From positions 1-64,000 of the IMG/VR virus record IMGVR_UViG_3300026488_000019: a stretch of 64,000 nt of DNA, one strand, 5' to 3'. A program made the position numbers and the translations under genes. The DNA is from a virus. Positions 49,883-59,027 of the stretch are shown here, in pieces. The notes under the pieces are model-generated. The model was not told the DNA's origin and searched no databases. It saw nothing but the letters and a program-made list of their open reading frames with translations. How positions within the stretch are numbered: position 1 is the first letter of the stretch; each line of letters opens with the position of its first letter.

Positions 49883-50317
49883 TTATAATGGTACTTGATT
49901 AGGTAAATTAGAAATTAAAGTTTGGATTGGGTTGTTTATGTAGGAATAGGATTTAACTATACTTTGGATTAGATTAGCTAATGAACAGTCTTGGTCAAAC
50001 TGGTAGTTTATTTCATATTTCTCATTAAATTTGGACTCGTCTATTAATAAGGAAAACTTTAAGTCTTTAGCTTTTATATGGGTTAGAATTAGTTCTAATA
50101 AGGTAAGCATAAAGCTTCTACTTACTTTAAGTCTTAACTCTTTATCAAATTGATAGTACTTAAGAGGAATGGTTAGTATTAGTCCTGAATAAATATCATT
50201 GGCTGTAAAGTGGTATTTAGGATAGCGTAATGTAGAAGAGTAGGTTAGGTTTAGTAAGTAGGTCTTCCTTTTACCTTTCTTTAGTCTTCTTATGAAATCT
50301 CTTTCTATAATCAACAT
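49883..50317 (-). CDS. hypothetical protein (144 aa)
   Basis: Basic N-terminus, many tyrosines, alternating strands, with a helix at the centre (SFMLTLLELILTHIKAK). Between the endonuclease-like gene and the terminase region. No family recognised. AGGAGAG precedes ATG 50317. Confidence 0.5.
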   Translation of the reverse strand: MLIIERDFIRRLKKGKRKTYLLNLTYSSTLRYPKYHFTANDIYSGLILTIPLKYYQFDKELRLKVSRSFMLTLLELILTHIKAKDLKFSLLIDESKFNEKYEINYQFDQDCSLANLIQSIVKSYSYINNPIQTLISNLPNQVPL

Positions 50318-50330
50318 AATTAGCTCTCCT

Positions 50331-50855
50331 TTATATGTAAACTGGAGATAAACAGTAGTTAAGGAAGAGGTCTAACCAAGTTCCTATGTAATCATTATTA
50401 ACAATGTAGAAAGGTAAGGATTCAGGTCTCTTAGGCAAGTAAAGGTTTAAGAGGTTGGAGAAGTCTGGTATTCTGTTTAGCTGAGCTGTGTTTACTATTG
50501 CTAGAGGTCGCATATTATTAGTAGCGAATACTATCATTGGGAAAGGGAATACTCCAAAATGTTCATAATACTTTTGAGAAGATACTTCTAACTGGTTAAC
50601 CCAATCCTTTAGTTCTGATGTAAAAGTTAGGAGCTGGTTGGCTGAGACTCTAGAACGCTTTTTACACTCTACTATTAAGTGAGGTCTTTTTATTGTATCA
50701 GGAGAAAATACTATATCTGAATAGTCAACTTGGTAAGTACCTGAAGATAAGGCTCTGTGGCATTCATGTTTTTTGAGATTCCAACACTCTCTAAAGATTT
50801 TAGCTACCCTCTCTTCAAACTGCTTTCCCTTGTTCTTAGACCTATTCCTACCCAT
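50331..50855 (-). CDS. PD-(D/E)XK nuclease, possible Holliday junction resolvase
   Basis: 174 aa. KGKQFEERVAKIF, VDYSDIVFSP and HLIVECKKR follow the E...D...ExK pattern of the Hjc/PD-(D/E)XK fold. Phages need such enzymes to clear branched DNA before packaging, and the gene lies upstream of the terminase module. The basic N-terminus (MGRNRSKNKG) suits DNA binding. The ATG overlaps the small zinc protein stop. Confidence 0.7.
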   Translation of the reverse strand: MGRNRSKNKGKQFEERVAKIFRECWNLKKHECHRALSSGTYQVDYSDIVFSPDTIKRPHLIVECKKRSRVSANQLLTFTSELKDWVNQLEVSSQKYYEHFGVFPFPMIVFATNNMRPLAIVNTAQLNRIPDFSNLLNLYLPKRPESLPFYIVNNDYIGTWLDLFLNYCLSPVYI

Positions 50856-51027
50856 ACTTGCTTCTCCTTATTAGTTTCTTTAGAACCTTTACCAGTTTAA
50901 TTTTCTCTGAATCAGTTAGGAGTCTCCAACCTAGCCTACTATCATAGACTTGAACCTTAAAACAGTTTTGACAAAATCTGTAATACTTTGACTTAACTTT
51001 AACCTCCTCCCATTGATGATTACACAC
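50848..51027 (-). CDS. Small zinc-finger protein (59 aa)
   Basis: GTG 51027 behind GGAGTGAG, just after the reductase beta stop. C2NH, then FCQNC makes a possible CxxH/CxxC-type zinc site (Cys2, His4, Cys25, Cys28), followed by a basic helical tail ending RRSKYG. It overlaps the next gene by 8 nt. It is too short for most gene callers. Zinc finger and tail suggest nucleic acid binding. Confidence 0.6.
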   Translation of the reverse strand: MCNHQWEEVKVKSKYYRFCQNCFKVQVYDSRLGWRLLTDSEKIKLVKVLKKLIRRSKYG

Positions 51028-51038
51028 AACTCACTCCA

Positions 51039-52145
51039 CTAATCAAAGTTAATCTTGTCTATATCTTCCTCACTTACAGGTATGTGAGCATAATCAATAG
51101 CTCCAGTTTCAAAGAAAGAGGTTTTGTCTTGAGTTAAGAGTTTCTCTATATCCTCAAATGGATTTCTGTTAACATCAAATATCGGAGATATACCTAATAA
51201 GGCTAACCTTTGGTTGGTTAAAGTTTGAATGTAATCTTTTATGTTCTGTTCAGTCATTAATGGAACTTCTCCTGCTATTGAATTAGTGTAAAACTCAATA
51301 TCTGCTTCTGCACTCCTACCAAATATCTCTTTAATTTCTTCTTCGTTGTAGTAATATCCTCTATCCCTCCACTCTTTTAGAATGTAAGTGAATAGAGGAA
51401 TGTGGAGAACTTCATCCTTTCTGATCTGGGTTATCTGTTGGTTAGAACCTTGAAGAATACCTAACTTATAGGCAAATATGTGGAAAGTGTTAAATCCTGT
51501 AAAGAAGACTACTCCTTCAATAGCTAAATCGTTTATCATAGCTCTAAAGATAGCTCTTTGGAGAGTTTCTTGCCTATAAGAAAGTTGGTTTAGATTATTC
51601 TCATCTACTATTCCTCTGTTAACTAAATCATTAAGAGCCTGAAAATCCCTAGTTATAGCATAATTCCTCTTAAGGAGAGGTTCAAAATGCTTGAACTTGT
51701 AGTAAACCTCATTAATCTTCTTGTCATCTTCCCCAAACACTGATTTAAGTATATACTGGTAAGACTCTCTGTGGAGGGACTCAATAGCTGTATGCCAATA
51801 GAGAGCTGTTTTTATTTCCTCATCAGCCATTACTCTTAACAATGTTGAAGTGTTATTAGGAACTATTGAGTCTAAGAGAATTAGGAAAGATATAACATAC
51901 TCAAAGGTATCCTTTATACCTTTAGGTAAGTCTTCAAATTGTTTTTTATCCTCAGACATAGATATTTCCTCTGGTCTCCAGAGAATAGACATAGCTTGCT
52001 TAATCCACTCTATTGCATAAGAGTGTTTGTTCAAGTTGAGGTTGGCTAGTCCTGAAGATTTTTCTACCACTTCATCAGTCCAGATTAATTCACTGAAGTT
52101 GTCATTACCACTTGGATTAAACACTTGAGGAAACCTACTTACCAT
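51039..52145 (-). CDS. nrdB: Ribonucleotide reductase beta subunit (class I)
   Basis: 368 aa. The helical ferritin-like core has metal ligands in DEEIKTALYWHTAIESLHRESY (E, ExxH) and IRKDEVLHI (E, ExxH). A tyrosine in the ESLHRESY segment is positioned as the radical site. The C-terminal IDKINFD end fits the alpha-binding tail. It makes dNTPs with the alpha subunit encoded nearby. AAAGGAGG precedes ATG 52145. Confidence 0.92.
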   Translation of the reverse strand: MVSRFPQVFNPSGNDNFSELIWTDEVVEKSSGLANLNLNKHSYAIEWIKQAMSILWRPEEISMSEDKKQFEDLPKGIKDTFEYVISFLILLDSIVPNNTSTLLRVMADEEIKTALYWHTAIESLHRESYQYILKSVFGEDDKKINEVYYKFKHFEPLLKRNYAITRDFQALNDLVNRGIVDENNLNQLSYRQETLQRAIFRAMINDLAIEGVVFFTGFNTFHIFAYKLGILQGSNQQITQIRKDEVLHIPLFTYILKEWRDRGYYYNEEEIKEIFGRSAEADIEFYTNSIAGEVPLMTEQNIKDYIQTLTNQRLALLGISPIFDVNRNPFEDIEKLLTQDKTSFFETGAIDYAHIPVSEEDIDKINFD

Positions 52146-52674
52146 CTTTCCTAACCTCCTTTATCCTTTTCTTAGCTATTTCACAATATTTCTCATTAAT
52201 TTCTATTCCTATCCATCTTCTATTCAGCTTTTCACAAGCTACTAAAGTAGTTCCTGAACCTATAAAAGGATCTAAAATTAAATCACCTCTATTAGAATAA
52301 AAATAAATTAAATCTTCCATTAAACCTAATGGTTTAGTTGTAGGATGATTGTATTTCTTTTTTGGAACAGTCCTGTAATTAAAACAAGCATATCCATATC
52401 TCTTTTCTTTGTTAGTTTTCGGAACAGTTTTAGCAAAAACTAATATCGGCTCAATAGAATACCAAATATTAGTATGCATTGCTCCTGCAAACTGACTTCC
52501 TGGAGGTTTATTCCAAATAAGTAATCTATGGAATATCTCTTCTTTACCTTTTAAAATGTAAGGCATCATTTTCCCTGCACAAAACCATAAAACTACAGTT
52601 TTTGTGATTTTATAACAAAGATTTATCCATCTATCTACCATATCTAAAAAATTTTCTTTATTATCCCATTCTTC
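52135..52674 (-). CDS. DNA methyltransferase, C-terminal part (after frameshift)
   Basis: Entered by a -1 shift at 52674: EEWDNKENFLDMVDRW continues the first part, and 179 residues follow with the MTase strands, NHPTTKPLGLMEDLI and the SAM motif LILDPFIGSGTT near the end. As with the 2341 gene, motif IV precedes motif I (beta order). An independent start at ATG 52641 would lack the catalytic motif. It overlaps the reductase beta gene by 11 nt. Confidence 0.75.
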   Translation of the reverse strand, partial: EEWDNKENFLDMVDRWINLCYKITKTVVLWFCAGKMMPYILKGKEEIFHRLLIWNKPPGSQFAGAMHTNIWYSIEPILVFAKTVPKTNKEKRYGYACFNYRTVPKKKYNHPTTKPLGLMEDLIYFYSNRGDLILDPFIGSGTTLVACEKLNRRWIGIEINEKYCEIAKKRIKEVRKDGK

Positions 52675-52832
52675 TTTTTTTCTCTCACTCCATAAGGAGG
52701 ATCAGTCAAAACTAAATCTACACTCTCTTCAGGAAATTTCTTCATTATTTCTAAACAGTCCCCACAATAGAGAATACCATTCTCAGTCTCAAAATATCTG
52801 TTTTCTTTAGGAAATATGTCTTTCCAAGACAT
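52644..52832 (-). CDS. DNA methyltransferase, N-terminal part (before frameshift)
   Basis: Begins at ATG 52832 behind AAGGAGGTG and contains ENGILYCGDCLEIM and the catalytic VDLVLTDPPYG, then runs into a poly-A stretch and stops after 62 codons. The missing SAM domain is in the next frame. The two halves equal one 232-aa beta-class enzyme if ribosomes shift -1 on A-AAA-AAG. Confidence 0.75.
   Translation of the reverse strand: MSWKDIFPKENRYFETENGILYCGDCLEIMKKFPEESVDLVLTDPPYGVREKKKNGIIKKIF
52674..52680 (-). promoter_or_regulatory. A-AAA-AAG slippery heptamer in methyltransferase gene
   Basis: The heptamer is in the phase needed for a -1 shift (GA[A AAA AAG]) and lies exactly where the reading frame must change. 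A homopolymer sequencing error or an inactivating deletion would look the same. Confidence 0.55.
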
Positions 52833-52859
52833 TAGACACCTCCTTAGTAGAGTAGTATG

Positions 52860-55800
52860 TTAATTAGCACAACTTACACACTCTTCTTTAGTTTGTTTTC
52901 CCTCTGCTTTAGCTACTATTCTAGCGTAATAAAGAGCTTTTATTTTACTCTTCCAAGCTTTATAAATAAATTGACCTAATATCCTACCTACTTCTTCTTT
53001 TGGAATAAAGCCATCTCTTATGTTAACTGGGTAATCAAAGGAAATCCCTGAGTCTATATACTTTTGGATAAACGAAACTATCTCTATTACATCGTATAAG
53101 TCCTGCTCAGTAAACTTTGAGTACTCATCATAATAGAACCAACCTTCTGTGATATATCTAGGGAATACTACATAAACTCCAGTAGACTGCTTTTCAGTCT
53201 GAATAAGGTTGAATGGAGGGGAAATGCTCGCAGTAGTTCCTGCGTAGATAGATGTAGAAGTATTAGGAGGAGCATTTAACAGCATTGTATTCCTGATACC
53301 ATATTTCTGAATATCTTCTATCAACTCATCAACTTCACCCCTATCTACATCAAATTCAACAGTAGTAGAAACTTCAAAACCTTCTCCATAAGGAATTTGA
53401 CCTAAGAATACTTCATCCCACTTGGTTTCACTATACTTATTTGCCCTACCTCTCTCTTTAGCTAAATCTACGCTAGCTCTTATAGAATAAAATGCTATCC
53501 TACCAAATATCTGCTTAAGCAAGTTGAACAACTCATCTTTGTTAACATTTCTACTAGTTAACCTGTAAGCGTATAACTTACCATTATCTATTGACTTCCT
53601 AACGAGCAAATCTGCTAGTCCCACAAAACCTATTCCTAAAGTTCTGTAATCCTGATTGTGCTTTTTAATCTCATAGATAGGATGACCTGCTATATCAAGA
53701 ATGTTGTCCATATACCTAACTACTAACCTCATCAAAGAACTTAATTTCTGATTATCCTGTAAATAACCTAGCTCATACAAAACTGGTAAATTAAGGGAAA
53801 GAAGATTGCAAGAATGTACATAACCTAAATCTTCTATCTTTTCATCAGGTTTCTTACCTTCAGGGTTTGAGTTAGAAAATGGGGAATAAGACTCAACACA
53901 ATTACCAGTCAGAACTCCATTTAAAATACCTCTATTTAATTTCGGCTCAAAAAAGCAATAACTATCAGAAACAAAACCATCAAGTTTTCTTATTGACTTA
54001 ACTCTTACAAATTGGCTTGCCTCTCTATTTGGAACTTTTCTACCTTTCAAATCTAATCTCTTAGGATTGAAACCAAGCTCAATTAACTTTGCTAAGTTAT
54101 ACGCTGAAATTAATATACGCTTTGTCTCTTTACAATAATAATCTTTATAACCACCTTTACCATCTGGCATACTACGATAACCAGCTTCACAACCATCAAC
54201 TATCTTAGATTGAATACCTAATGTATCTAACATTCTTTTTACATTTAGCAAGAATTCAAAATTAATAGAAGACAATTGGAGTGTGTAAGTATTACCATTC
54301 CTCACTACTGTACCATCACCATCAAATAATCCCTCAAGCCATCTTATCCTACTCTCAACAGTATAACTGCTATCAGGAACAAAAAACTTATCTTTCAGTA
54401 CCCCTTTCTTATAATAGACATCTATGCGATTAATTTTCTTATTACTGTATGTTCTATAATATCCACTCAAATAATCAATTAACTTTCGCTTCTTATCGTA
54501 TAAGTAAATACAATCTACACCATCATAAGCAGTACCTTCTGCTGTAAATAATCCATTTTCATATGCATACTCAAGTATTTTATAACCTTCTATAACAGGC
54601 AAATTCCATTTTTCTAAAACATCTCCTTCAGAGAGCTCAAAAGTTCTTTTAACTTTCGTTTTACTATGATAAGGTCTTGCTTTATCTCCTCTAACATACC
54701 ACCTATGATAGTCTGTTACAATAATTTTTTCACCGTTAGTAAATTCTATCTCATACCAATCACTATAATTATCCCCTGTCTTAAATATTGCTGATTTACT
54801 CCATTCTACACCATTCCAAACTTCAAGAATCTGCCCTGCCACTTTTTTTATCTCAATATAACCGTATTCTTTGGTAAGGATTCTGGTATCAGGAGCTACA
54901 CAAAGGTTCCCACACTTAATTTGCTCCTTAAAAGGAGAATACTGATTTACTGTGTCTACAAAGAAGAGATAAGGCATTCCTGATGCCAATATGTTCTTTA
55001 TCAGTTGCCTATAAATCTCCCTAGCTTTATAAACTTTACCTCTTACCTTTCCTTGCTTAACTAACTCTTCTGCTTTCATATAATTTTCTTCAAACTCCTC
55101 CCCCCAACAGTTTACCAAGTCAATACCATACTTCATCTTCAACTCATAGTGATCTATAAGTGTCCAATCTTTATTTTCTTTAACTTTTTCCATAAATAAG
55201 TCTGGAATTACTACTTGAGGATATAAAGAAAACATTTTCATACGAATTTCACCGATAGGATTACGCATAGCCATAAAGTCCAATATATCCATATGCCATA
55301 TAGGGAGGGCTACTGTCCCAGCTCCTTTGCGTTTTCCAAGCTGATCTACTGTATCTAACATATCGTCAAGTATTTTACACCACTTTAATATTGATACTGA
55401 TTTACCTTTATTTCCTTGTATATAACTTCCATTAGGCCTTATCTCTCCAAGATAAATACCTAACCCTCCTCCTCTTTTACTAATCTCTGCAACTTGCCAA
55501 AATGAATACATAATACTTTCAAGGTTATCGTGAATATCAAGGATATTACAAGATGATAAATTACCTTTAGCTCTTCTAAGGTTAGAAAGTTGAGGGGTAG
55601 CTGGAATTATTGTTCTATCAAGTAATAGCTTGTAAAACTTTTTAACATTATCTATAAATAGCTCTTTATTCTGTTTATAGTCTGGAAGAAAACCAAGAAT
55701 GGAAATCAAAAGGAGAGCTTCGGCAAAAGTTTCTATTGGTCTATTATTGTAAGTCAAAATATATGATTTTGAAAATTTTACTACCTGATAGTAAAAGTCA

Positions 55801-56300
55801 TTCCACATAAAATAAGGAAAGTTATAATTATAATCTAACTGAACCTTTTTAGCATACTCATAGAGTTCTTCAAGAATGTCATTAGAGATTTTGAGTATTC
55901 TCTCATCATAAATACCTAATTCTATATACTTTTTTAAGTGAAAAATCCAATCGTTAGCATTTTGAAAAAACCCATAATCATCAGTAAAAGTGTCATACTC
56001 CCTTTCTCTATGTAATCTTATGTCTTTTATCCAATCTAATAAATAAAACCTACCTGCTAGAATAGAATAGTCCTTAATTCTACCTTTATCTGATATTGAA
56101 AGCTTATTAGCAGTAGCTATTAAATTCTGTTGAATTTCTTTGGTAGTAATACCAGACTTAAGAGTAAAGCGAAATTCTTTCCAAAATTGCTCATCATCTA
56201 TATTTAGACCTTGCCTGCAAAAGTTATACATCTTAATAATCTTATCCATACTGAAAGGTTCTTTATGACCGTCTCTCTTTACAACTTCAATTCCTATCAT
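52860..56300 (-). CDS. nrdA: Ribonucleotide reductase alpha subunit with intein (class I)
   Basis: 1146 aa before splicing and 812 after removal of residues 467-800. Class I/II core motifs: N-terminal ATP-cone-like region, LSSCNILDIHDN (first active-site Cys), RGGGLGIYLGEIRPNGS, NLC|VESYSPF with the partner cysteine, NAPPNTSTSIYAGTT and the C-terminal CVSC reduction pair. It reduces ribonucleotides to deoxyribonucleotides with the beta subunit two genes away. The gene starts 4 nt inside the ThyX stop. The intein interrupts the NLC active-site loop, so activity requires protein splicing. Confidence 0.93.
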   Translation of the reverse strand: MIGIEVVKRDGHKEPFSMDKIIKMYNFCRQGLNIDDEQFWKEFRFTLKSGITTKEIQQNLIATANKLSISDKGRIKDYSILAGRFYLLDWIKDIRLHREREYDTFTDDYGFFQNANDWIFHLKKYIELGIYDERILKISNDILEELYEYAKKVQLDYNYNFPYFMWNDFYYQVVKFSKSYILTYNNRPIETFAEALLLISILGFLPDYKQNKELFIDNVKKFYKLLLDRTIIPATPQLSNLRRAKGNLSSCNILDIHDNLESIMYSFWQVAEISKRGGGLGIYLGEIRPNGSYIQGNKGKSVSILKWCKILDDMLDTVDQLGKRKGAGTVALPIWHMDILDFMAMRNPIGEIRMKMFSLYPQVVIPDLFMEKVKENKDWTLIDHYELKMKYGIDLVNCWGEEFEENYMKAEELVKQGKVRGKVYKAREIYRQLIKNILASGMPYLFFVDTVNQYSPFKEQIKCGNLCVAPDTRILTKEYGYIEIKKVAGQILEVWNGVEWSKSAIFKTGDNYSDWYEIEFTNGEKIIVTDYHRWYVRGDKARPYHSKTKVKRTFELSEGDVLEKWNLPVIEGYKILEYAYENGLFTAEGTAYDGVDCIYLYDKKRKLIDYLSGYYRTYSNKKINRIDVYYKKGVLKDKFFVPDSSYTVESRIRWLEGLFDGDGTVVRNGNTYTLQLSSINFEFLLNVKRMLDTLGIQSKIVDGCEAGYRSMPDGKGGYKDYYCKETKRILISAYNLAKLIELGFNPKRLDLKGRKVPNREASQFVRVKSIRKLDGFVSDSYCFFEPKLNRGILNGVLTGNCVESYSPFSNSNPEGKKPDEKIEDLGYVHSCNLLSLNLPVLYELGYLQDNQKLSSLMRLVVRYMDNILDIAGHPIYEIKKHNQDYRTLGIGFVGLADLLVRKSIDNGKLYAYRLTSRNVNKDELFNLLKQIFGRIAFYSIRASVDLAKERGRANKYSETKWDEVFLGQIPYGEGFEVSTTVEFDVDRGEVDELIEDIQKYGIRNTMLLNAPPNTSTSIYAGTTASISPPFNLIQTEKQSTGVYVVFPRYITEGWFYYDEYSKFTEQDLYDVIEIVSFIQKYIDSGISFDYPVNIRDGFIPKEEVGRILGQFIYKAWKSKIKALYYARIVAKAEGKQTKEECVSCAN
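53901..54902 (-). mobile_element. Intein with LAGLIDADG endonuclease in reductase alpha subunit
   Basis: 334 residues between NL and CVESYSPF. It starts with CVAPDTRILT (block A, Cys1), has a block B-like VTDYHRW, a LAGLIDADG helix WLEGLFDGDGTV (and a second shortened block) and a C-terminal LNGVLTGN followed by extein Cys. The penultimate residue is Gly instead of the usual His. The insertion point is the conserved NLC site favoured by reductase inteins. Confidence 0.92.
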
Positions 56301-57328
56301 CTATTAACCTCCTCCTTAAGAATTTTCTCATCAAATAATCCAATTTCTAAATTAAACCTAGCATAATAATCTTTATCTCCGTACTCTACATAAACACATC
56401 TGGCATCCTTATTCCAACCATTACTTTGCATTTGTTTATATTTATCTTGAATATCTAAAATCCTAATAGTAAATCCACCTTTGTCATATAAACCTAATTT
56501 ATCATCTCCTACAACTTTAACATATTGGCCTAAAAATTCAGGTTGATATTTGTATAAAAGTTCAAGTTCTGCTTTAGCTACTTCTCTTATTTGTTCTTGA
56601 GCTTGTTTTGAATATCTTTCTACAAAGAAATTCCTTGCACATTTGTAATCTTTCATAGTCCAAAATATAGTGTAGAGAGATTGAGGCAATACAGAACGGG
56701 CTACTTCAGGTTTATAGCCTATTTTAAGCAAAATCTTATACATACTTTCAAGTTCTTGATAAAAATAACTAAGCTCTTGGAATGTTAAACCTGTTGCTTC
56801 ATTAAGCAACCCATCTGGATACCAAAACTCAAATTCTACTTTATCAGGTTTTACATACCTACGAGAAAGTTCTAAAAATGAACAACATCTGTGACGATGA
56901 TATTGACTTCTTACAAAGAGAGGAATTTTAATTTTAAAGGTAGCTATCGTTTGCTTGTGTATCCTAACTAGATCCTCTAAACTAATTAAAGAGTTAAGTT
57001 CCAAAAACTCTTTGTATGTCATAAAATAATTATTCCTCAAACTTCCACTTATACTACAATCTTCAAACCCTCCTAAATCTTCTTCAGGAAATCTGATAAA
57101 TTCAAAAACACTACTATGTCCTCTTTTAGTAAGAAAATCCCAAAGTTTCTTAGGATTTTTAGCCATTTCATTACCATAACTAATTGATGCTACTACTGAT
57201 ACAGCTTCCTCTCTTGATTCTTGGTTAAGATTGGATAAAGAAAAATCCCATAGTTCCACAAATCCTTTTACAGGAGAGTAATCATAAATCTCCTTTTTAG
57301 CTATTTTCTTTACATATTTCAACTCCAT
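56297..57328 (-). CDS. thyX: FAD-dependent thymidylate synthase ThyX
   Basis: Makes dTMP from dUMP with a flavin and methylene-folate. QYHRHRCCSFLELSRRY contains the ThyX motif RHR-x7-S, and the ERYSKQAQEQIR helix is the C-terminal dUMP/FAD region. At 343 aa it is longer than typical ThyX (about 220-250), with an additional ~60-residue C-terminal extension. Next to ribonucleotide reductase, it is part of the dNTP module. GGAGGGTT precedes ATG 57328. Confidence 0.9.
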   Translation of the reverse strand: MELKYVKKIAKKEIYDYSPVKGFVELWDFSLSNLNQESREEAVSVVASISYGNEMAKNPKKLWDFLTKRGHSSVFEFIRFPEEDLGGFEDCSISGSLRNNYFMTYKEFLELNSLISLEDLVRIHKQTIATFKIKIPLFVRSQYHRHRCCSFLELSRRYVKPDKVEFEFWYPDGLLNEATGLTFQELSYFYQELESMYKILLKIGYKPEVARSVLPQSLYTIFWTMKDYKCARNFFVERYSKQAQEQIREVAKAELELLYKYQPEFLGQYVKVVGDDKLGLYDKGGFTIRILDIQDKYKQMQSNGWNKDARCVYVEYGDKDYYARFNLEIGLFDEKILKEEVNR

Positions 57329-57339
57329 CTTAACCCTCC

Positions 57340-57774
57340 TTAATAACCTTCTACAGGTTCAATTACAAAACTAACTTCATCCTCTTCTTTAGTTAAAGTC
57401 CAAAATACTGGATAAGACTCACCAAACCTGATAGTATATAGGCGTGAAATCAAGTCTTCCAAAATCTTTACCAGTTCAGCATTCTTAATAGAGGTTTTAA
57501 CTTCAGTAGGCGAAACCAAATGTTCAATTGCTGATACTATCACTTTGTAAAAGTGATAAAAGTTCAGAACATCATCCTCTAACAAGGAGATAAGTTCCAT
57601 ATAATCAGAATTATCCATTATGTTATCTATAAAGCTAATAAACTTGGTTGGAGTTAAAACCAAATTCAAATCTGCATCCTCATAAAGAACAGACACCCTA
57701 AACTTCCCTATCTTCTCATCAAAGGTAATTTGAATTTCTTGTATATCTCCTGTAAAAAGTTCTAGCAGTCTCAT
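57340..57774 (-). CDS. hypothetical protein (144 aa)
   Basis: ATG 57774 has AGGTGGAG directly upstream; an ATG at 57792 lacks a site. A beta-rich N-terminal half with VSVLYEDADLNLVL and a helical rest. Precedes ThyX by 12 nt. No family recognised. Confidence 0.55.
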   Translation of the reverse strand: MRLLELFTGDIQEIQITFDEKIGKFRVSVLYEDADLNLVLTPTKFISFIDNIMDNSDYMELISLLEDDVLNFYHFYKVIVSAIEHLVSPTEVKTSIKNAELVKILEDLISRLYTIRFGESYPVFWTLTKEEDEVSFVIEPVEGY

Positions 57775-57796
57775 TACTCCACCTCTATACATTTAG

Positions 57797-58021
57797 TTAA
57801 ATTGATCTTGTATTGTCAATACAAATCAAATTATCCTTTTTAGCTAACTCCTTTGCACATTTCTCACATAAATATTTAAGAAGAGTTCCAAAGCCTTTCT
57901 TAAGACTAGAAAGGCTTTTACCCTCTTTAAGAGAGTAACAATACCTTGTCATAATAAAACCACACTTATTACACCTTAATGCAGTTCCTTCATAAAGTTT
58001 ATATTTACACAATGCTTTCAT
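57797..58021 (-). CDS. Small zinc-ribbon protein (74 aa)
   Basis: Contains CNKC near residue 17, CEKC near 52 and other cysteines, with basic stretches between, a two-knuckle zinc-binding arrangement. It lies just before a 144-aa unknown and could be a transcription or translation modulator. It overlaps the upstream stop with ATGA-type spacing. Confidence 0.65.
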   Translation of the reverse strand: MKALCKYKLYEGTALRCNKCGFIMTRYCYSLKEGKSLSSLKKGFGTLLKYLCEKCAKELAKKDNLICIDNTRSI

Positions 58022-58425
58022 CTCACTTCCTCCTCTTCCTCAATTGAAAGAACATTCCTCAAGTTTATAAGAGCTGGAACATCCTTGGCCTGTTCAAACT
58101 CTAGCATTAGTCCAGCATCCTTAAACTTCTCCCAAAATCTATTCATGTATTGAACTCCAACTATTGGAATATTCAAAACTAGTCCATCAAAAGTTTCTAC
58201 TTTTAGTCTTAACTTAAAGTCGTATAATTGGGTCTCCTCTACGAAAACTGATTCAGCTCCACTTAAACTTATCCAATTCCTCTTACCCTTGCTTTCGTAG
58301 TAGTAACTATCCTTACAGTTCAAAACAGCTTCAAACAACCTTCTGTAATCCTTCCAAGATTCCAGCTCAACAGTTTTAACTAAATTGCTGTAAACTACCT
58401 TTGCTTTAATGTAAGTTTTAGCCAT
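58018..58425 (-). CDS. hypothetical protein (135 aa)
   Basis: ATG 58425 has TAGGAGGTT upstream and is preferred to ATG 58443. Beta-rich protein with KWISL-like strands and an acidic C-terminal tail (SIEEEEEVR). Second gene after the divergent promoter cluster. No family recognised. Confidence 0.55.
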   Translation of the reverse strand: MAKTYIKAKVVYSNLVKTVELESWKDYRRLFEAVLNCKDSYYYESKGKRNWISLSGAESVFVEETQLYDFKLRLKVETFDGLVLNIPIVGVQYMNRFWEKFKDAGLMLEFEQAKDVPALINLRNVLSIEEEEEVR

Positions 58426-58435
58426 CTTTAACCTC

Positions 58436-58912
58436 CTATTCATTTATAAATTTATAAATTGTCTTTACAACATCTCCTATAAATTTCTTCAACATTACTT
58501 CTACAAACTCTTCTAAATAGAACATCTGTTCTGCTACATATTTAGCTTCATCATAAATCTCTTCAGTAGTCCACCTCTTTAACCTCCGTCCAAGGAATTC
58601 GCTTGACCCCTCAAAATATCCTTTCCAATCTCCACTGTGAGCATAATCCCAACCGTACCACCAATACCCTTTTGGTAAATAATTCCCATCCCCTCTCTCT
58701 GAATAGGTAAAACCTCCATGAACATTAATGAAAGCTAAATCAAAATAATCAAAACCTGCAAAGATATGATTCTCAGGAAGTCCCACATAAGCTACTGGGT
58801 GAGTTCCTAAAGACATTCCTATAATCCTAAAACCAAGATACTCTTCATCAAAGAGTACTTCTGGTTTGTCTAACCTCTCCTTCTGATAAACCATCTCCTT
58901 AAACCTTCTCAT
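58436..58912 (-). CDS. Conserved phage protein with VHGGFTYS motif (158 aa)
   Basis: Carries VAYVGLPENHIFAGFDYFDL, INVHGGFTYS and YGWDYAHSGD, a pattern I recognise from a family of unnamed phage and plasmid proteins (usual form: YVGVPxGHPxYGxDYDDL, VHGGLT, GFDCAHAGD). Conserved His/Asp/Gly sites suggest an enzyme, but no function is established. It follows three - oriented promoter-like motifs and AAGGAGGAC, so it heads the - operon. Confidence 0.7.
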   Translation of the reverse strand: MRRFKEMVYQKERLDKPEVLFDEEYLGFRIIGMSLGTHPVAYVGLPENHIFAGFDYFDLAFINVHGGFTYSERGDGNYLPKGYWWYGWDYAHSGDWKGYFEGSSEFLGRRLKRWTTEEIYDEAKYVAEQMFYLEEFVEVMLKKFIGDVVKTIYKFINE

Positions 58913-58930
58913 CCTGTCCTCCTTAATTCG

Positions 58931-58967
58931 TTTACTAAACTAAACCCAAATCAGGGAGAATTTCAGG
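58931..58967 (-). promoter_or_regulatory. Bipartite promoter-like motif, copy 7
   Basis: On the - strand, CCTGAAATTCT, 11 nt, GTTTAGTTTAGTAAA. Nearest of three tandem copies to the gene starting at 58912; the second box ends 19 nt from its ATG. Confidence 0.72.
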
Positions 58968-58990
58968 CTGGTTAACCTAAACTTTCTATC

Positions 58991-59027
58991 CATAACTAAC
59001 TAAACCAACCTAACCTAGAATTTCAGG
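58991..59027 (-). promoter_or_regulatory. Bipartite promoter-like motif, copy 8
   Basis: CCTGAAATTCT, 11 nt, GTTTAGTTAGTTATG on the - strand. The second box is less conserved than in other copies, the first box perfect. Confidence 0.65.
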
